64,000 nt of DNA from Allopusillimonas ginsengisoli (lineage in GTDB: Bacteria > Pseudomonadota > Gammaproteobacteria > Burkholderiales > Burkholderiaceae_B): positions 124,001 to 188,000 of the forward strand of contig NZ_SDQE01000004.1 of NCBI RefSeq assembly GCF_004153455.1, given 5' to 3'. The translations under genes and the position numbers were made by a program. Shown here piece by piece: positions 1 through 8,756 of this stretch (position 1 is its first letter; every line of letters starts with the position of its first letter). The notes under the pieces are model-generated. The model ran no database searches, was not told where the DNA came from, and saw only the letters and a program-made list of their open reading frames with translations.

Positions 1-819
1 CTTCGTCACAACGGCACCAGCCAGCGCCGCACGCTCGCCAGCCCGGGAAGGCCGCTGGCTGGACTGCGCGTGCTCGACCTGACCCGCGTCCTGGCGGGAC
101 CCGTATCCACCCGCTTTCTGGCGGGCTATGGCGCCACGGTGTTGCGCATCGATCCCCCCTGGTGGACAGAGCCCGGCATGGTGCCCGAAGTCACGCTGGG
201 CAAGCGTTGCGCCGAACTGGATTTGCGGGATGGCCAGCAACTGGAGCTGCTACGGTCATTGCTGGCGGAAGCCGATGTGATGATACATGGCTATCGACCC
301 GACGCACTGGCGCGTCTGGGTCTGGGCGAGCGCGAACGCCAGGCGATACGCCCCGGTCTGGTCGACGTGTGCCTGGACGCCTATGGCTGGACCGGCCCCT
401 GGCAGTCAAGGCGCGGCTTCGACAGCCTGGTACAGTTGAGCAACGGTATTGCGCATGCAGGCATGGAATACTTCAACAAAGACATCCCTACGCCCTTGCC
501 TGTGCAGGCGCTGGATCAAGCCACAGGTTACCTGATGGCTGCGGCCGCATTGCAGGGGCTTACCAATAGATTGCACGATGGGCATGGCACAACCATGCAA
601 CTATCTTTGGCGTGTACCGGCGAACTGCTCGCATCGCAACAGGCGATCCGCACCAGCGCCCTGACGCCTGAAACTGACGCAGACCTGGCGCCAGCCATCG
701 AGATGACGAGCTGGGGTCCTGCGCAGCGGCTGGTACCCCCTTGCTGGATAGAAGGCATCCCCATGCATTGGGACGTGCCAGCCTCCGCATTGCGGGAAAG
801 CACGCCGCAGTGGCCCTGA
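1..819 (+). CDS. CaiB/BaiF family CoA-transferase, C-terminal part (5' end outside window)
   Basis: The reading frame is open from base 1 and ends in TGA at 817-819, so the gene begins upstream. The visible part contains the family hallmark LRVLDLTRVLAGP (about residues 22-34 of the fragment), followed by GYGATVLRID, GKRCAELDLR and the RRGFDSL stretch typical of class III CoA-transferases, which move CoA between carboxylic acids. A hallmark normally found near the N-terminus is preceded here by at least 20 residues. The protein may therefore be one of the longer two-part family members of about 450-480 residues. The donor and acceptor acids cannot be told from sequence. It converges on the tct operon. 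Confidence 0.8.
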   Translation, partial: LRHNGTSQRRTLASPGRPLAGLRVLDLTRVLAGPVSTRFLAGYGATVLRIDPPWWTEPGMVPEVTLGKRCAELDLRDGQQLELLRSLLAEADVMIHGYRPDALARLGLGERERQAIRPGLVDVCLDAYGWTGPWQSRRGFDSLVQLSNGIAHAGMEYFNKDIPTPLPVQALDQATGYLMAAAALQGLTNRLHDGHGTTMQLSLACTGELLASQQAIRTSALTPETDADLAPAIEMTSWGPAQRLVPPCWIEGIPMHWDVPASALRESTPQWP

Positions 820-869
820 ACACCCTGTAAAAGCCAGGATTCACACACGGCAGCCCCGCACCCAAGGCA

Positions 870-900
870 AGAAACCGGGCGCATCGCGCACCCGGTTTCT
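870..900. terminator. Hairpin between convergent genes
   Basis: Perfect 10-bp inverted repeat: AGAAACCGGG at 870-879 and CCCGGTTTCT at 891-900, with an 11-base loop. It lies between the CoA-transferase stop (819) and the tctA stop (943), where a bidirectional terminator is expected. The A-rich and T-rich outer ends of the stem partly stand in for a U-tract. Confidence 0.65.
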
Positions 901-942
901 CATGCTGGCCTCAGCCACATCCAAACATCGGGCGCAGGCCGT

Positions 943-2469
943 TCAGGCGGTCTGCAAACGCGATTTGCGCTTGCGCAGGTAACGCAGCACAGGCGGAACC
1001 ACCACAATCACGATCGACACCAGCCACAGGCCTTTTGCAATGCCGCTGTCGAACAGAATATGCAGGTTGCCATCCGTGATCGACAATGCGCGCCGCAGAT
1101 TTTGCTCCATCATGTCGCCCAGCACGACGCCCAGCACCAGCGGCGCCATCGGCACGTCAGCCTTGCGCAGCAGGTAGCCGATCCCGCCAATGACAGCGGC
1201 CATCATCAGATCGAAAGTACCTGCGTTGATGGCATACACACCGATATAACTGACCGCAAGAATGCCCGGAACCATCAACCAGCCCGGCACCGACAGCACC
1301 TTGGAGAACACGCGTACCATGGGCACGTTCATCAGGAACAGAATCACATTGGCGATAAAGAGCGACGCGATCAGGCCCCACACCAGCTCGGGCTTGGTAT
1401 CGAACAGCACGGGGCCGGGCGTGATGTTATAAAGCGTCAGCGCGCCCATCATCACTGCTGTCGTGCCCGATCCCGGCACGCCAAGCGTCAGCATGGGAAC
1501 AAACGAGCCCACCGCCGACGCCGTAGCTGCCGCTTCAGGCGCGGTGACGCCCCGCAGATCGCCTTTGCCAAACTTCGAATTAACGGGATCCTTGTTTTCA
1601 CAGATCCGCTTCTCATTGGAATAGGCCACCGCTGACGCGACGCTTGCGCCAGCGCCAGGCAACACGCCCACGACAAACCCCAGCAGCGAACTGCGCACCA
1701 CGGTCCACCACGTAAACGCCAGCTCTTTGACATTGAACAGTTTGCGCCCGCTGGACTCGACTTCGACATGCTGCCCGCCGACGAGCTTTTCAAGCATCTC
1801 GAGCAGCTCCGCCACCGCGAACAGTGCAATGACGACGACCACAAACTGTATGCCATCGAACAAATGCACGGAGTCGAATGTGTAGCGATAAATACCGGAG
1901 TTCGAATCAACACCTACTGTCGCGATCGCCAGGCCGATCAGCGCGGAGAGCGCCCCCTTGACGGGTTTGTCGCCCAGCAGACTGGTAAGGCAGCAGAAAG
2001 CGAAGACCATCAGCACGAAATATTCGGCCGGACCAAAGGCCAGCGCCCATTTCGCCAGCAATGGCGCCAGGATGATAATGCCGATGACCGACACCAGCGA
2101 ACCAAAAAAGGCCGACCAGGCGGACAGTGACAACGCCACATTCGCCAGCCCCTGGCGCGCCAGAGGATAGCCATCGAGCGTGGTCATGATGGCGCTGGCC
2201 TCGCCAGGCACGTTGATGAGAATGGCCGTGATGCGGCCGCCATACTCGGCGCCCACGTATACGGCAGCCAACAGAATCAGCGCCGTTTCCGGAGGCAGGT
2301 TCATCGCGAACGCGATGGGGATGAGCATGGCCACGCCGTTGATGGGGCCGAGCCCCGGCAGCACGCCCACCATGGTTCCAAAGAAAGCGCCGATCAGGGC
2401 GACCGCCAGATTGGACCACGAAAAGGCGACACCAAAGCCCATCTGCAGGTGGGAAAGGATTTCGCTCAC
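943..2469 (-). CDS. tctA: Tripartite tricarboxylate transporter, large permease TctA
   Basis: A 508-residue integral membrane protein with the TctA family signatures GVLPGLGPINGVAMLIPIAF near residues 38-57 and GVLPGAGASVASAVAY near residue 270. Length and the repeated two-half architecture match TctA (about 500 residues, about 12 membrane segments). It forms the large channel subunit of a secondary, ion-driven carboxylate importer with TctB and is fed by periplasmic TctC. The start ATG overlaps the tctB stop by 4 bases (ATGA), which implies translational coupling. The substrate is probably citrate or another di- or tricarboxylate, judging by the adjacent TctDE, but TTT substrates vary widely. 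Confidence 0.93.
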   Translation of the reverse strand: MSEILSHLQMGFGVAFSWSNLAVALIGAFFGTMVGVLPGLGPINGVAMLIPIAFAMNLPPETALILLAAVYVGAEYGGRITAILINVPGEASAIMTTLDGYPLARQGLANVALSLSAWSAFFGSLVSVIGIIILAPLLAKWALAFGPAEYFVLMVFAFCCLTSLLGDKPVKGALSALIGLAIATVGVDSNSGIYRYTFDSVHLFDGIQFVVVVIALFAVAELLEMLEKLVGGQHVEVESSGRKLFNVKELAFTWWTVVRSSLLGFVVGVLPGAGASVASAVAYSNEKRICENKDPVNSKFGKGDLRGVTAPEAAATASAVGSFVPMLTLGVPGSGTTAVMMGALTLYNITPGPVLFDTKPELVWGLIASLFIANVILFLMNVPMVRVFSKVLSVPGWLMVPGILAVSYIGVYAINAGTFDLMMAAVIGGIGYLLRKADVPMAPLVLGVVLGDMMEQNLRRALSITDGNLHILFDSGIAKGLWLVSIVIVVVPPVLRYLRKRKSRLQTA

Positions 2470-2903
2470 AGGACAGACTCCAGAAGACCCAGGGGCAGAA
2501 CCACATCAAGCACCCGGTCGAACAGAACGAAGAAGAAAATGCTCATGATCACACCGCCCAGCGCAACCTTGCCCCAGGTCCCGCCAAACAGGCGGCCTAC
2601 CAGCACAGTGACCAGGGCTGTGGCAACGATGAAACCCAGCGTATCGAACAGCAGCGCATAGGCAATGCAATAGATCACCATCAGCGCAATGCGTCCGTTG
2701 GCGCCGGGCGGATTGCCTTCGGCATGAAAGCGGCCCTTGAACAGCAGCCAGACGCCGCACAAGCCTATGCAGGCGGCCAGCAGCAGCGGAAAGGCGCGCG
2801 GCCCCACGGGTTCGTAGGAAAATGGAGCCTCGATATCCCATCCGAACCAGACCATGAGCGCCGCGAAGAGGATCGCGGCAAAACCAAGGTAGCGATCCGT
2901 CAT
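2466..2903 (-). CDS. tctB: Tripartite tricarboxylate transporter, small subunit TctB
   Basis: A 145-residue protein with about four predicted hydrophobic segments (FAAILFAALMVWFGW, FPLLLAACIGLCGVWLLF, ALMVIYCIAYALLFDTLGF and the C-terminal segment). Small size and position between tctC and tctA identify it as the TctB subunit; sequence conservation in this family is low. It begins 3 bases after the tctC stop and overlaps tctA by 4 bases, so tctCBA is one tightly packed transcription unit. Confidence 0.88.
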   Translation of the reverse strand: MTDRYLGFAAILFAALMVWFGWDIEAPFSYEPVGPRAFPLLLAACIGLCGVWLLFKGRFHAEGNPPGANGRIALMVIYCIAYALLFDTLGFIVATALVTVLVGRLFGGTWGKVALGGVIMSIFFFVLFDRVLDVVLPLGLLESVL

Positions 2904-2906
2904 GAC

Positions 2907-3905
2907 TTACTTCTTGACCAGACCAAAACTGCGGGCCTGCTCTTCATAGGCCTTGACGCGCTCTTTGACAAAGGCGTCGAGCTCGGGGCCGGACATCTTG
3001 AAGGGGAACAGCCCAAGCTTCTTCTGCAGCTCGGCGAATTTGGGATCATCCTGCATGTTCTTGAAGGCCTGGACCCACCAGTTGTAGTCCTCGTCAGACA
3101 CCTTGGGGCCAACATAGAAGCCGCGGATGATGGGCCATTCGATATCAAACCCTTGTTCCTTGGCGGTAGGAATATCGGACATTTCGCCGGGCAGACGCTC
3201 ATCGGCAAATACGGCCAGCACCCGGATAGGCGAGCCGCCCTGGAGCATGGTGTAGGCCTCTGCCGCATCACCCATGTAAGCCTGAATATGGCCGCCGCGC
3301 AGAGCCGTATTGGACTCGCCGCCACCCTCGAAGGCCACAAAACGCATCTTGCGGAAATCGATGCCTGCAGCCTGTGCGGTCAGCGCGGCTTTCATCCAGT
3401 CCTGGCTGCCCACCGTACCACCGGCGCCCAGTACGATCTTGCTGGGATCGGCCTTGAGCGCGTCCATCAGGTCTTTCAGCGTTTTATAGGGTGAGTCATC
3501 GCGCACCACCGCCACGCCATAGTCCGAACCCACCGCCGCCAGCCAGCGTACGTCATTGACGTTGTATTTGCCGAATTTGCCTTGCGCCAGATTCAACAGC
3601 GACCCGCCCGAAAACGCGACAATGCTGTTGCCCGCGCTCGGCTTCTGGCCGACCACATGGTTGTAGGCCACTGCGCCGATACCGCCCGGCATGTAGATAA
3701 TGCGCATGGGCTCCTTGAGCTGGCCAGACACTTCCAGGCCTTCCTGCGCCAATCTGCAGGTAAGATCAAAGCCGCCGCCAGGCTGCGCCGGCGCAATACA
3801 TTCGGGCCGACGCGGCCCATCGGCCGCCAAGGCCGAACCCGCCGCCAGCACGCCGCTGGCCAGCAAAAACCCTGACAAAAGCTTACGCAAAAATGTTGTT
3901 TTCAT
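2907..3905 (-). CDS. tctC: Periplasmic tricarboxylate-binding protein TctC (Bug family)
   Basis: The start at 3905 is preferred over upstream in-frame codons. AGGAGA lies 6 bases upstream, and the protein then opens with a clean Sec signal peptide (MKTTFLRKLLSGFLLASG up to SALA, about 26 residues). The mature 332-residue precursor has Bug/TctC features: the PGGGFDLTCR loop that contacts the ligand carboxylate, GGTVGSQDW, and a C-terminal helical lobe. It captures a carboxylate in the periplasm and delivers it to TctAB. It sits about 115 bases downstream of tctE on the same strand, so the sensor-regulator and transporter genes may be co-transcribed. Confidence 0.92.
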   Translation of the reverse strand: MKTTFLRKLLSGFLLASGVLAAGSALAADGPRRPECIAPAQPGGGFDLTCRLAQEGLEVSGQLKEPMRIIYMPGGIGAVAYNHVVGQKPSAGNSIVAFSGGSLLNLAQGKFGKYNVNDVRWLAAVGSDYGVAVVRDDSPYKTLKDLMDALKADPSKIVLGAGGTVGSQDWMKAALTAQAAGIDFRKMRFVAFEGGGESNTALRGGHIQAYMGDAAEAYTMLQGGSPIRVLAVFADERLPGEMSDIPTAKEQGFDIEWPIIRGFYVGPKVSDEDYNWWVQAFKNMQDDPKFAELQKKLGLFPFKMSGPELDAFVKERVKAYEEQARSFGLVKK

Positions 3906-4020
3906 ATGCCGTCTCCTGATGGAATCGTTGCATGCACACAGCAGCATGCGGGATGTGCCGGCCCATAACGCCAGCCTACTCACGGCGCAAGCGTACGAAA
4001 ACTTGGCTTTCGGAATGCTT

Positions 4021-5469
4021 TCAATTTTTCGTTTTTCTTGCCGGCAACGACCCGTAACGGGGCATATCTAGGGTAAACACCAATATGGCGCGACAGCCAT
4101 TTCCTTCTGATTCGAGCAAAAAACGGCCATGCAATTGCTGCATAATGGCGTCCACAATCGCAAGGCCCAGCCCTGCGCCCGAGGTGTTCTTGCCTGCCTT
4201 GCCACGCCGAAACCGCACCCCGGCTTTCTCGATATCGGCGGGCGACATGCCAGGCCCGTTGTCTTCAACCATCACGCGTATCTCGGACGCGGTGCGACGT
4301 ACAGACAAAGTGACCACGCCCCCGACCGGGGTATAGCGCAAGGCATTGTCGACCAGGTTGGCAATGGCTTCGCGCAATAGCCATTCGGGCGCGCGCATCC
4401 ATATCGCGCCATCGGGGCAATCCAGGCCAAGGTCCTGGCGACGCGCTCGGGCCGCCGGATAGAGCACCCGGACAATATCTTCAGCCAATGCCACAAGCTC
4501 TGTATCTTCGGGTTCATCGTCAAGCGCCGAGGCCTCGCGCGCCCTGGCCAGCGCCAACAGTTGATTCGCTGTCCGCTCGGCCCGCTCCAGCCCCTCGCCC
4601 ATGGCCATGAGCGCCATGCGCACCTCTTGTGGATCGGACTCGCGCAACGCATAGCCAAGCTGCGTTCTGAGGACGGCCAGCGGGGTGCGCAACTGGTGCG
4701 AGGCATCGTCCAGGAACTGACTCTGCAACCTGGCCTGCCGCTCATAGCGTGCCATGTGCAGGTTGACGGCTTTCACCAGCGGCTGCACCTCCGCGGGGAT
4801 ATCGTCATCCTCGATGGGGCGCAGGTCATCAGGCGGCCGATCCTCCAGTTCCTGCTCCAGCCGTGTAAGCGGCCGCAGCGCAAACAGCACGGCCAGCACC
4901 AGGATGAGCATGATCATCAGGACCGCCACGATATCCCGTTCGACCGACTGCCACAGCATCGACTCGATAAAGGCTTCGCGCGTGGCGACATCTTCGCCAA
5001 CCAGGACGATCACCCGCCCGCCGATATTGTTGTAGATCGGCGGATCCATTGGTCGGGCCAATGCGGCAATGCGCACGCGCTGTCCAAGATAGACTGCGGT
5101 GTAAAAGCGTGGCTGGTTGGAGACCAACGGCCCTTCTGGCAAAGGCAGTTGCTGATTGCCGATATCGGCCAGACCGTCTTCCGTCATCACACGATAATAG
5201 ACATTCTCGTTCGCGGTCAGCTCAAAGAATTCCAGCATCAAATAAGGCAGCTCTATGGACAGGCCGCCGCTGACCGTGGATATCTGATGATCAATAGAGC
5301 GCAAGGCGCCCGCCAGCGAACGGTCGTAGGCCAGATCGATCTGTTTGCGCAACTGATGATTGGACAGCCACAACGCAGCCGTCATGAACAAAAGCAACGT
5401 GGGCACCAGCGACCACAGCAGAATGGACTTGAGGCTGCGCTTGCTGCGTGTCTGCCGACTAAACTTCAC
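4021..5469 (-). CDS. tctE: Sensor histidine kinase TctE
   Basis: A 482-residue inner-membrane sensor. TM1 is at about residues 16-35, a periplasmic 2CSK_N-type sensing domain spans 36-178, and TM2 is at about 180-198. A HAMP-like linker leads to HisKA with phospho-acceptor His258 in ASHQLRTPLAV, then HATPase with an N box (ANLVDNALRYTP), DNGPGM (G1) and GAGLGLAIV (G2). The TctE type of periplasmic domain senses tricarboxylates such as citrate in Salmonella; the ligand here is inferred. Its start overlaps the end of tctD by 11 bases. The C-terminus is complete. Confidence 0.92.
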   Translation of the reverse strand: MKFSRQTRSKRSLKSILLWSLVPTLLLFMTAALWLSNHQLRKQIDLAYDRSLAGALRSIDHQISTVSGGLSIELPYLMLEFFELTANENVYYRVMTEDGLADIGNQQLPLPEGPLVSNQPRFYTAVYLGQRVRIAALARPMDPPIYNNIGGRVIVLVGEDVATREAFIESMLWQSVERDIVAVLMIMLILVLAVLFALRPLTRLEQELEDRPPDDLRPIEDDDIPAEVQPLVKAVNLHMARYERQARLQSQFLDDASHQLRTPLAVLRTQLGYALRESDPQEVRMALMAMGEGLERAERTANQLLALARAREASALDDEPEDTELVALAEDIVRVLYPAARARRQDLGLDCPDGAIWMRAPEWLLREAIANLVDNALRYTPVGGVVTLSVRRTASEIRVMVEDNGPGMSPADIEKAGVRFRRGKAGKNTSGAGLGLAIVDAIMQQLHGRFLLESEGNGCRAILVFTLDMPRYGSLPARKTKN

Positions 5470-6136
5470 GAGCCGGCTCCAGGCAATAGCCCATGCCGCG
5501 CAGGGTTTCTATGCAAGCCCCCGTATTGACCAGCTTTTTCCGCAAGCGGTGCACCAGTACCTCTATGGCCTCGAGATTGATTTCCCGATCATCCGGGCTG
5601 ATGCGATCCAGAATCTGCTGCTTGGAGACCGGCTCTCCGCTTTTCTGGATCAACACTTTGAGCACGGCAAATTCGCGAGGCGACAAGGCCAAAGGCTGGC
5701 CGCCCGCCAAAAAACGCTGCGCCGCCGTATCCAGCACGAGATCGCCCAGCGACAGCCGCGGATGATCGCGCCCACGGCTGCGCCTGACCAAGGCCACCAA
5801 ACGCGCTTCGAGCTCTTCGATAATGAAAGGTTTGCGCAGAAAGTCATCCGCGCCTTTGTGCAGGGTATCGATACGCTCGACCAGCGAGTCGCGCGCGGTC
5901 AGCACCAACACGGGCGTACGATCATCCCGCGCCCGCAGCCTGGCAAGAAACGTATGCCCGTCCATGCCGGGCAGGCCGAGATCAAGAACGATGGCATCGA
6001 ACTCCTCGACCGCCATGCGACGCTCGGCAAGCTCGGCATCATCCGCCCAATCGGCCACAAAACCACCATGCCTGGCCAGGCTACGCGTCAGCCAGCGGGC
6101 CAGTTCGCTTTCGTCTTCTACAAGAAGTATGCGCAT
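5459..6136 (-). CDS. tctD: Response regulator TctD (OmpR/PhoB type)
   Basis: A 225-residue two-domain regulator. The receiver starts MRILLVEDE, with acidic-pocket D8, phospho-acceptor Asp52 in LDLGLPG, and a conserved Lys in FLRKPF. A winged-helix DNA-binding domain (LSPREFAVLKVLIQ, VHRLRKKL, ETLRGMGYCL) follows. The in-frame reading extends far upstream, but the conserved receiver N-terminus fixes the start at 6136. No strong SD precedes it. It should control the downstream tctCBA transporter in response to TctE. In Salmonella the tctDE and tctCBA genes are divergent; here all are collinear, with the regulator first. Confidence 0.92.
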   Translation of the reverse strand: MRILLVEDESELARWLTRSLARHGGFVADWADDAELAERRMAVEEFDAIVLDLGLPGMDGHTFLARLRARDDRTPVLVLTARDSLVERIDTLHKGADDFLRKPFIIEELEARLVALVRRSRGRDHPRLSLGDLVLDTAAQRFLAGGQPLALSPREFAVLKVLIQKSGEPVSKQQILDRISPDDREINLEAIEVLVHRLRKKLVNTGACIETLRGMGYCLEPAREV

Positions 6137-6293
6137 AGGAGAAACATCGTCCGGACCATACGGGCAGTTTAGCCCGGAATCCTTCTGCGCTGCCCGCCAC
6201 CTTGGCTGAACCCATCGCCCTGCACATACGATGCCTGCCGACGTCGCCTGTCGCGAAAGCCCGCAAGCCGATGCCACTAACCACCAACGCCGC

Positions 6294-6336
6294 AAAAAAA
6301 AGGCGGCCTCTGCTGAACAGAATGCCGCCCCTTTTT
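6294..6336 (-). terminator. Bidirectional rho-independent terminator
   Basis: GGCGGC at 6302-6307 and GCCGCC at 6324-6329 form the stem. On the plus strand it has an A-run before it (6294-6301) and a T-run after it (6332-6336). Read on the minus strand, the hairpin is followed by TTTTTTT, so it ends the MliC-like gene (stop 6375) before tctD. It can also function in the other direction. Confidence 0.75.
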
Positions 6337-6374
6337 GCCGGAGATCAAGGCTGCCGGTTACGCAGCCCCCGGCA

Positions 6375-6803
6375 CTACGAAGCGCTGATCGCCTTGCATT
6401 CGCGCGCCAGCACCGTCGCCGAGCCTGCCTGGCTCGCGCCGGCCTGCCCCGCCGCCGCATCCTGCGTCAGCATCGTGCCATTGGCTTCACCCGCCGTATC
6501 ATAGGTGAACTTGTCTGTCGTCCAGGTATAGCCATTTCCTCGGAACGTATTGCCGACCATATCCGCGTTGCTGGAGGTCGAGCGCGTCAGGTCTACAACC
6601 TGGTCGCCGAAGATGACCTTTGCGCCCAGCGCCTCTTGACCCTGGAAAGTGTATTGGGCTGTCAGCGATTCGCCGTTACCTGTGCCGCATTTGTATTCCA
6701 CAGTTTTCTGGGCCAGGTCGCCTTCCTTGTCGCGCGTGGTACCGCAGGCGGCCAGGCCTGCGCACAGAACAATACCCAATGCAGCAGTGATAGTTCGATT
6801 CAT
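6375..6803 (-). CDS. Small lipoprotein, MliC-like (possible lysozyme inhibitor)
   Basis: The start at 6803 is supported by GGAG five bases upstream. The 142-residue product has a short signal peptide and a lipobox LAAC with the lipidated Cys at residue 20. The mature part has the MliC/PliC pattern: VEYKCG near the N-terminus, a VIFGDQVVDLTR strand, GNTFRGNGYTW, and a late Cys (RECKA) that could pair with the first. MliC proteins sit in the outer membrane and block c-type lysozyme. The fold match is by pattern only, and an Ala/Gly-rich insert near the end is unusual. It is monocistronic, with its own terminator downstream. Confidence 0.6.
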   Translation of the reverse strand: MNRTITAALGIVLCAGLAACGTTRDKEGDLAQKTVEYKCGTGNGESLTAQYTFQGQEALGAKVIFGDQVVDLTRSTSSNADMVGNTFRGNGYTWTTDKFTYDTAGEANGTMLTQDAAAGQAGASQAGSATVLARECKAISAS

Positions 6804-6984
6804 TGAAACTCCCATCAGATGGTTCCAGGCAAAATGCCTGCTCCTGAAAATTTTTATACCACCGGGCCTGTTCGTTCTTGTAAGCGCGCGTGTCAAATTG
6901 GCGCCTGCTGCGACGATATTCACTATACTTTCCCGCTGAGTTGCATCAAGTATCAACACTTACGGGAAAAGCGCGGCAGGTCTG

Positions 6985-7728
6985 ATGCGCAGGGGCAACA
7001 CCCTCCTCGCTGCCAGCCGACAGTCAAGCATGCATGACGCCAATATCCATTTGCTTTCACAGCAGCGGCTGGGCCGCAAAACTGTCTATGGCGCCGCCGC
7101 GGCCTATCTCATCTTTTGGGCGGCCCTGGCCATTCACCCGTCCGACCGCGCGGCATGGTTGCTGGAAAACATGCTGGTGCTGGCGCTGGCTGCCGCACTC
7201 TGGCTGATCAGAAAGCAGTTCCGGTTTTCCAATATTTCGCTGCTGCTGATCCTGCTGTTCCTGACACTGCATATGATCGGCTCGCACTATACGTACTCCG
7301 ACGTGCCATACAACCAATGGTGGGAAGCGCTCACGGGTCATACGCTCAATAGCGTCTTTGGCTGGGAACGGAATCACTACGACCGATTGGTGCATTTTTC
7401 CTACGGCCTGCTGCTGGCCTACCCCATTCGGGAATTTTTTCTGCGCATCGTCGAAGTACGCGGCTTCTGGGCCTATTTTCTGCCGCTGGACGTTACCCTC
7501 AGCACGTCGGCCCTTTACGAATTGATCGAATGGGGCGCCGCCATGATGTTCGGCGGCGACCTTGGCATGCATTATCTGGGCACGCAGGGGGATATCTGGG
7601 ATGCCCACAAGGACATGGGGCTGGCGGCGCTGGGTGCGCTCATCGCCATGCTGATCACCGCCGCCCTCAACGTACGCATGAAACGCGACCTTGCCTGGGA
7701 ATGGTCGCAAGGCATGAAGCATCATTAA
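6985..7728 (+). CDS. DUF2238 (YjdF-like) inner membrane protein
   Basis: A polytopic membrane protein of up to 247 residues with about six hydrophobic segments. Conserved family blocks are visible: GSHYTYSDVPY, NHYDRLVHFSYGLL, ELIEWGAAM and GTQGDIWDAHKDMG, all rich in His and acidic residues that could line a metal or ligand site. The function of this family is not established. Two starts are possible: ATG at 6985 (weak AGG five bases upstream) or ATG at 7030, which would remove 15 residues. It is followed by a dehydrogenase gene on the same strand with about 60 bases between. Confidence 0.8.
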   Translation: MRRGNTLLAASRQSSMHDANIHLLSQQRLGRKTVYGAAAAYLIFWAALAIHPSDRAAWLLENMLVLALAAALWLIRKQFRFSNISLLLILLFLTLHMIGSHYTYSDVPYNQWWEALTGHTLNSVFGWERNHYDRLVHFSYGLLLAYPIREFFLRIVEVRGFWAYFLPLDVTLSTSALYELIEWGAAMMFGGDLGMHYLGTQGDIWDAHKDMGLAALGALIAMLITAALNVRMKRDLAWEWSQGMKHH

Positions 7729-7791
7729 CCGGAACGGCTACACTCAGTGTCTTGTCACCATGCCCAGACAGAACCATCGGGAGGAGTAACC

Positions 7792-8547
7792 ATGAACACC
7801 AAGAAAGTAGCGCTGGTCACTGGCGCGGGATCCGGCATCGGCAAAAGCATCGCTCTCGCACTGATGGGCGACGGATATTCACTGGTGCTGGCGGGCCGGC
7901 GCCGCGAGCCACTGGAGGCCACAGCGGAGCAAGGACGCGCGCTGGGTGTGGAGACACTGGTCGTCCCCACGGATGTCAGCAGTCCCGCTGATGTGGAAGC
8001 ACTGTTTGCAAGCATCAAGGAACGCTTCGGCCGGCTCGATCTGCTGTTCAACAACGCCGGTATTTTCGCCCGCGCAGTCTCGCTCGAAGAACTCGAGTAC
8101 GAGCAATGGAAGAACGCCGTCGATATCAACCTGACAGGCGCTTTTCTGTGCACCCAAGGTGCTTTTCGCCTGATGCGCGACCAGCAACCGCGCGGTGGCC
8201 GCATTATCAACAATGGATCGATCTCGGCCTATGTTCCCCGGCCCAACGCGGTGTCTTATACGGCCACCAAGCATGCCATCACCGGGCTGACCAAAGCCAC
8301 CTCGCTGGATGGCCGCAAATACGATATTGCCTGCGGCCAGATCGATATCGGCAATGCCGCCAGCGACATGACCGAGGCCATGAACCGCGGCGTCTTGCAG
8401 GCGGACGGGTCGACGCGCCCGGAACCCCTTATGGATGTGGAGCACGTTGCCCGGGCCGTACTGTATATGGCGAGCCTGCCGCTGGACGCCAATGTTCAGT
8501 TCATGACGGTGATGGCGACCAAGATGCCTTATATAGGACGCGGCTAG
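7792..8547 (+). CDS. Short-chain dehydrogenase/reductase (classical SDR)
   Basis: The start at 7792 is chosen because GGGAGGAG lies just upstream and the protein then opens with the Rossmann motif TGAGSGIGK. It is 251 residues long, normal for a classical SDR. Other motifs are NNAG (about residue 87), a catalytic Ser in INNGSIS, and YxxxK as YTATKH. The loop after beta-2 starts AGRRREP, and its arginines suggest preference for NADP(H). The substrate is unknown and the neighbours give no pathway. Confidence 0.88.
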   Translation: MNTKKVALVTGAGSGIGKSIALALMGDGYSLVLAGRRREPLEATAEQGRALGVETLVVPTDVSSPADVEALFASIKERFGRLDLLFNNAGIFARAVSLEELEYEQWKNAVDINLTGAFLCTQGAFRLMRDQQPRGGRIINNGSISAYVPRPNAVSYTATKHAITGLTKATSLDGRKYDIACGQIDIGNAASDMTEAMNRGVLQADGSTRPEPLMDVEHVARAVLYMASLPLDANVQFMTVMATKMPYIGRG

Positions 8548-8652
8548 ACGCCGGCCACTGCCAGACAGGTTCCGGTCCGATCTCCTGCCAAGCCCGTGGC
8601 ATAGACCACACCGTGCGTCGGGGCTATGGCGCGATCGGAACAGTGTCGGCCT

Positions 8653-8668
8653 ATAGTGATACCACTAT
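8653..8668. promoter_or_regulatory. Palindrome resembling a GntR/FadR-type operator
   Basis: ATAGTG (8653-8658) and CACTAT (8663-8668) form a perfect 6-bp inverted repeat around ATAC. The core TAGTGATACCA fits the general GntR-family consensus TNGTNNNACNA. It lies about 90 bases before the FmdE-like gene, in an otherwise empty 209-base gap. The regulator itself is not visible in this window. Confidence 0.4.
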
Positions 8669-8756
8669 CCAGCAGGAGTACCCCAATCGCTGGCCCAAGG
8701 CCACAGCATGGAAGCAATCACCTGCCGGCAACACTCATCACGCACCGGCTGACATC

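Noticed and set aside
3960-4020. Terminator between tctE and tctC (CGAAA ... TTTCG)
   Set aside because: Five-base stem without a proper U-tract in the right direction. The genes may well be co-transcribed.
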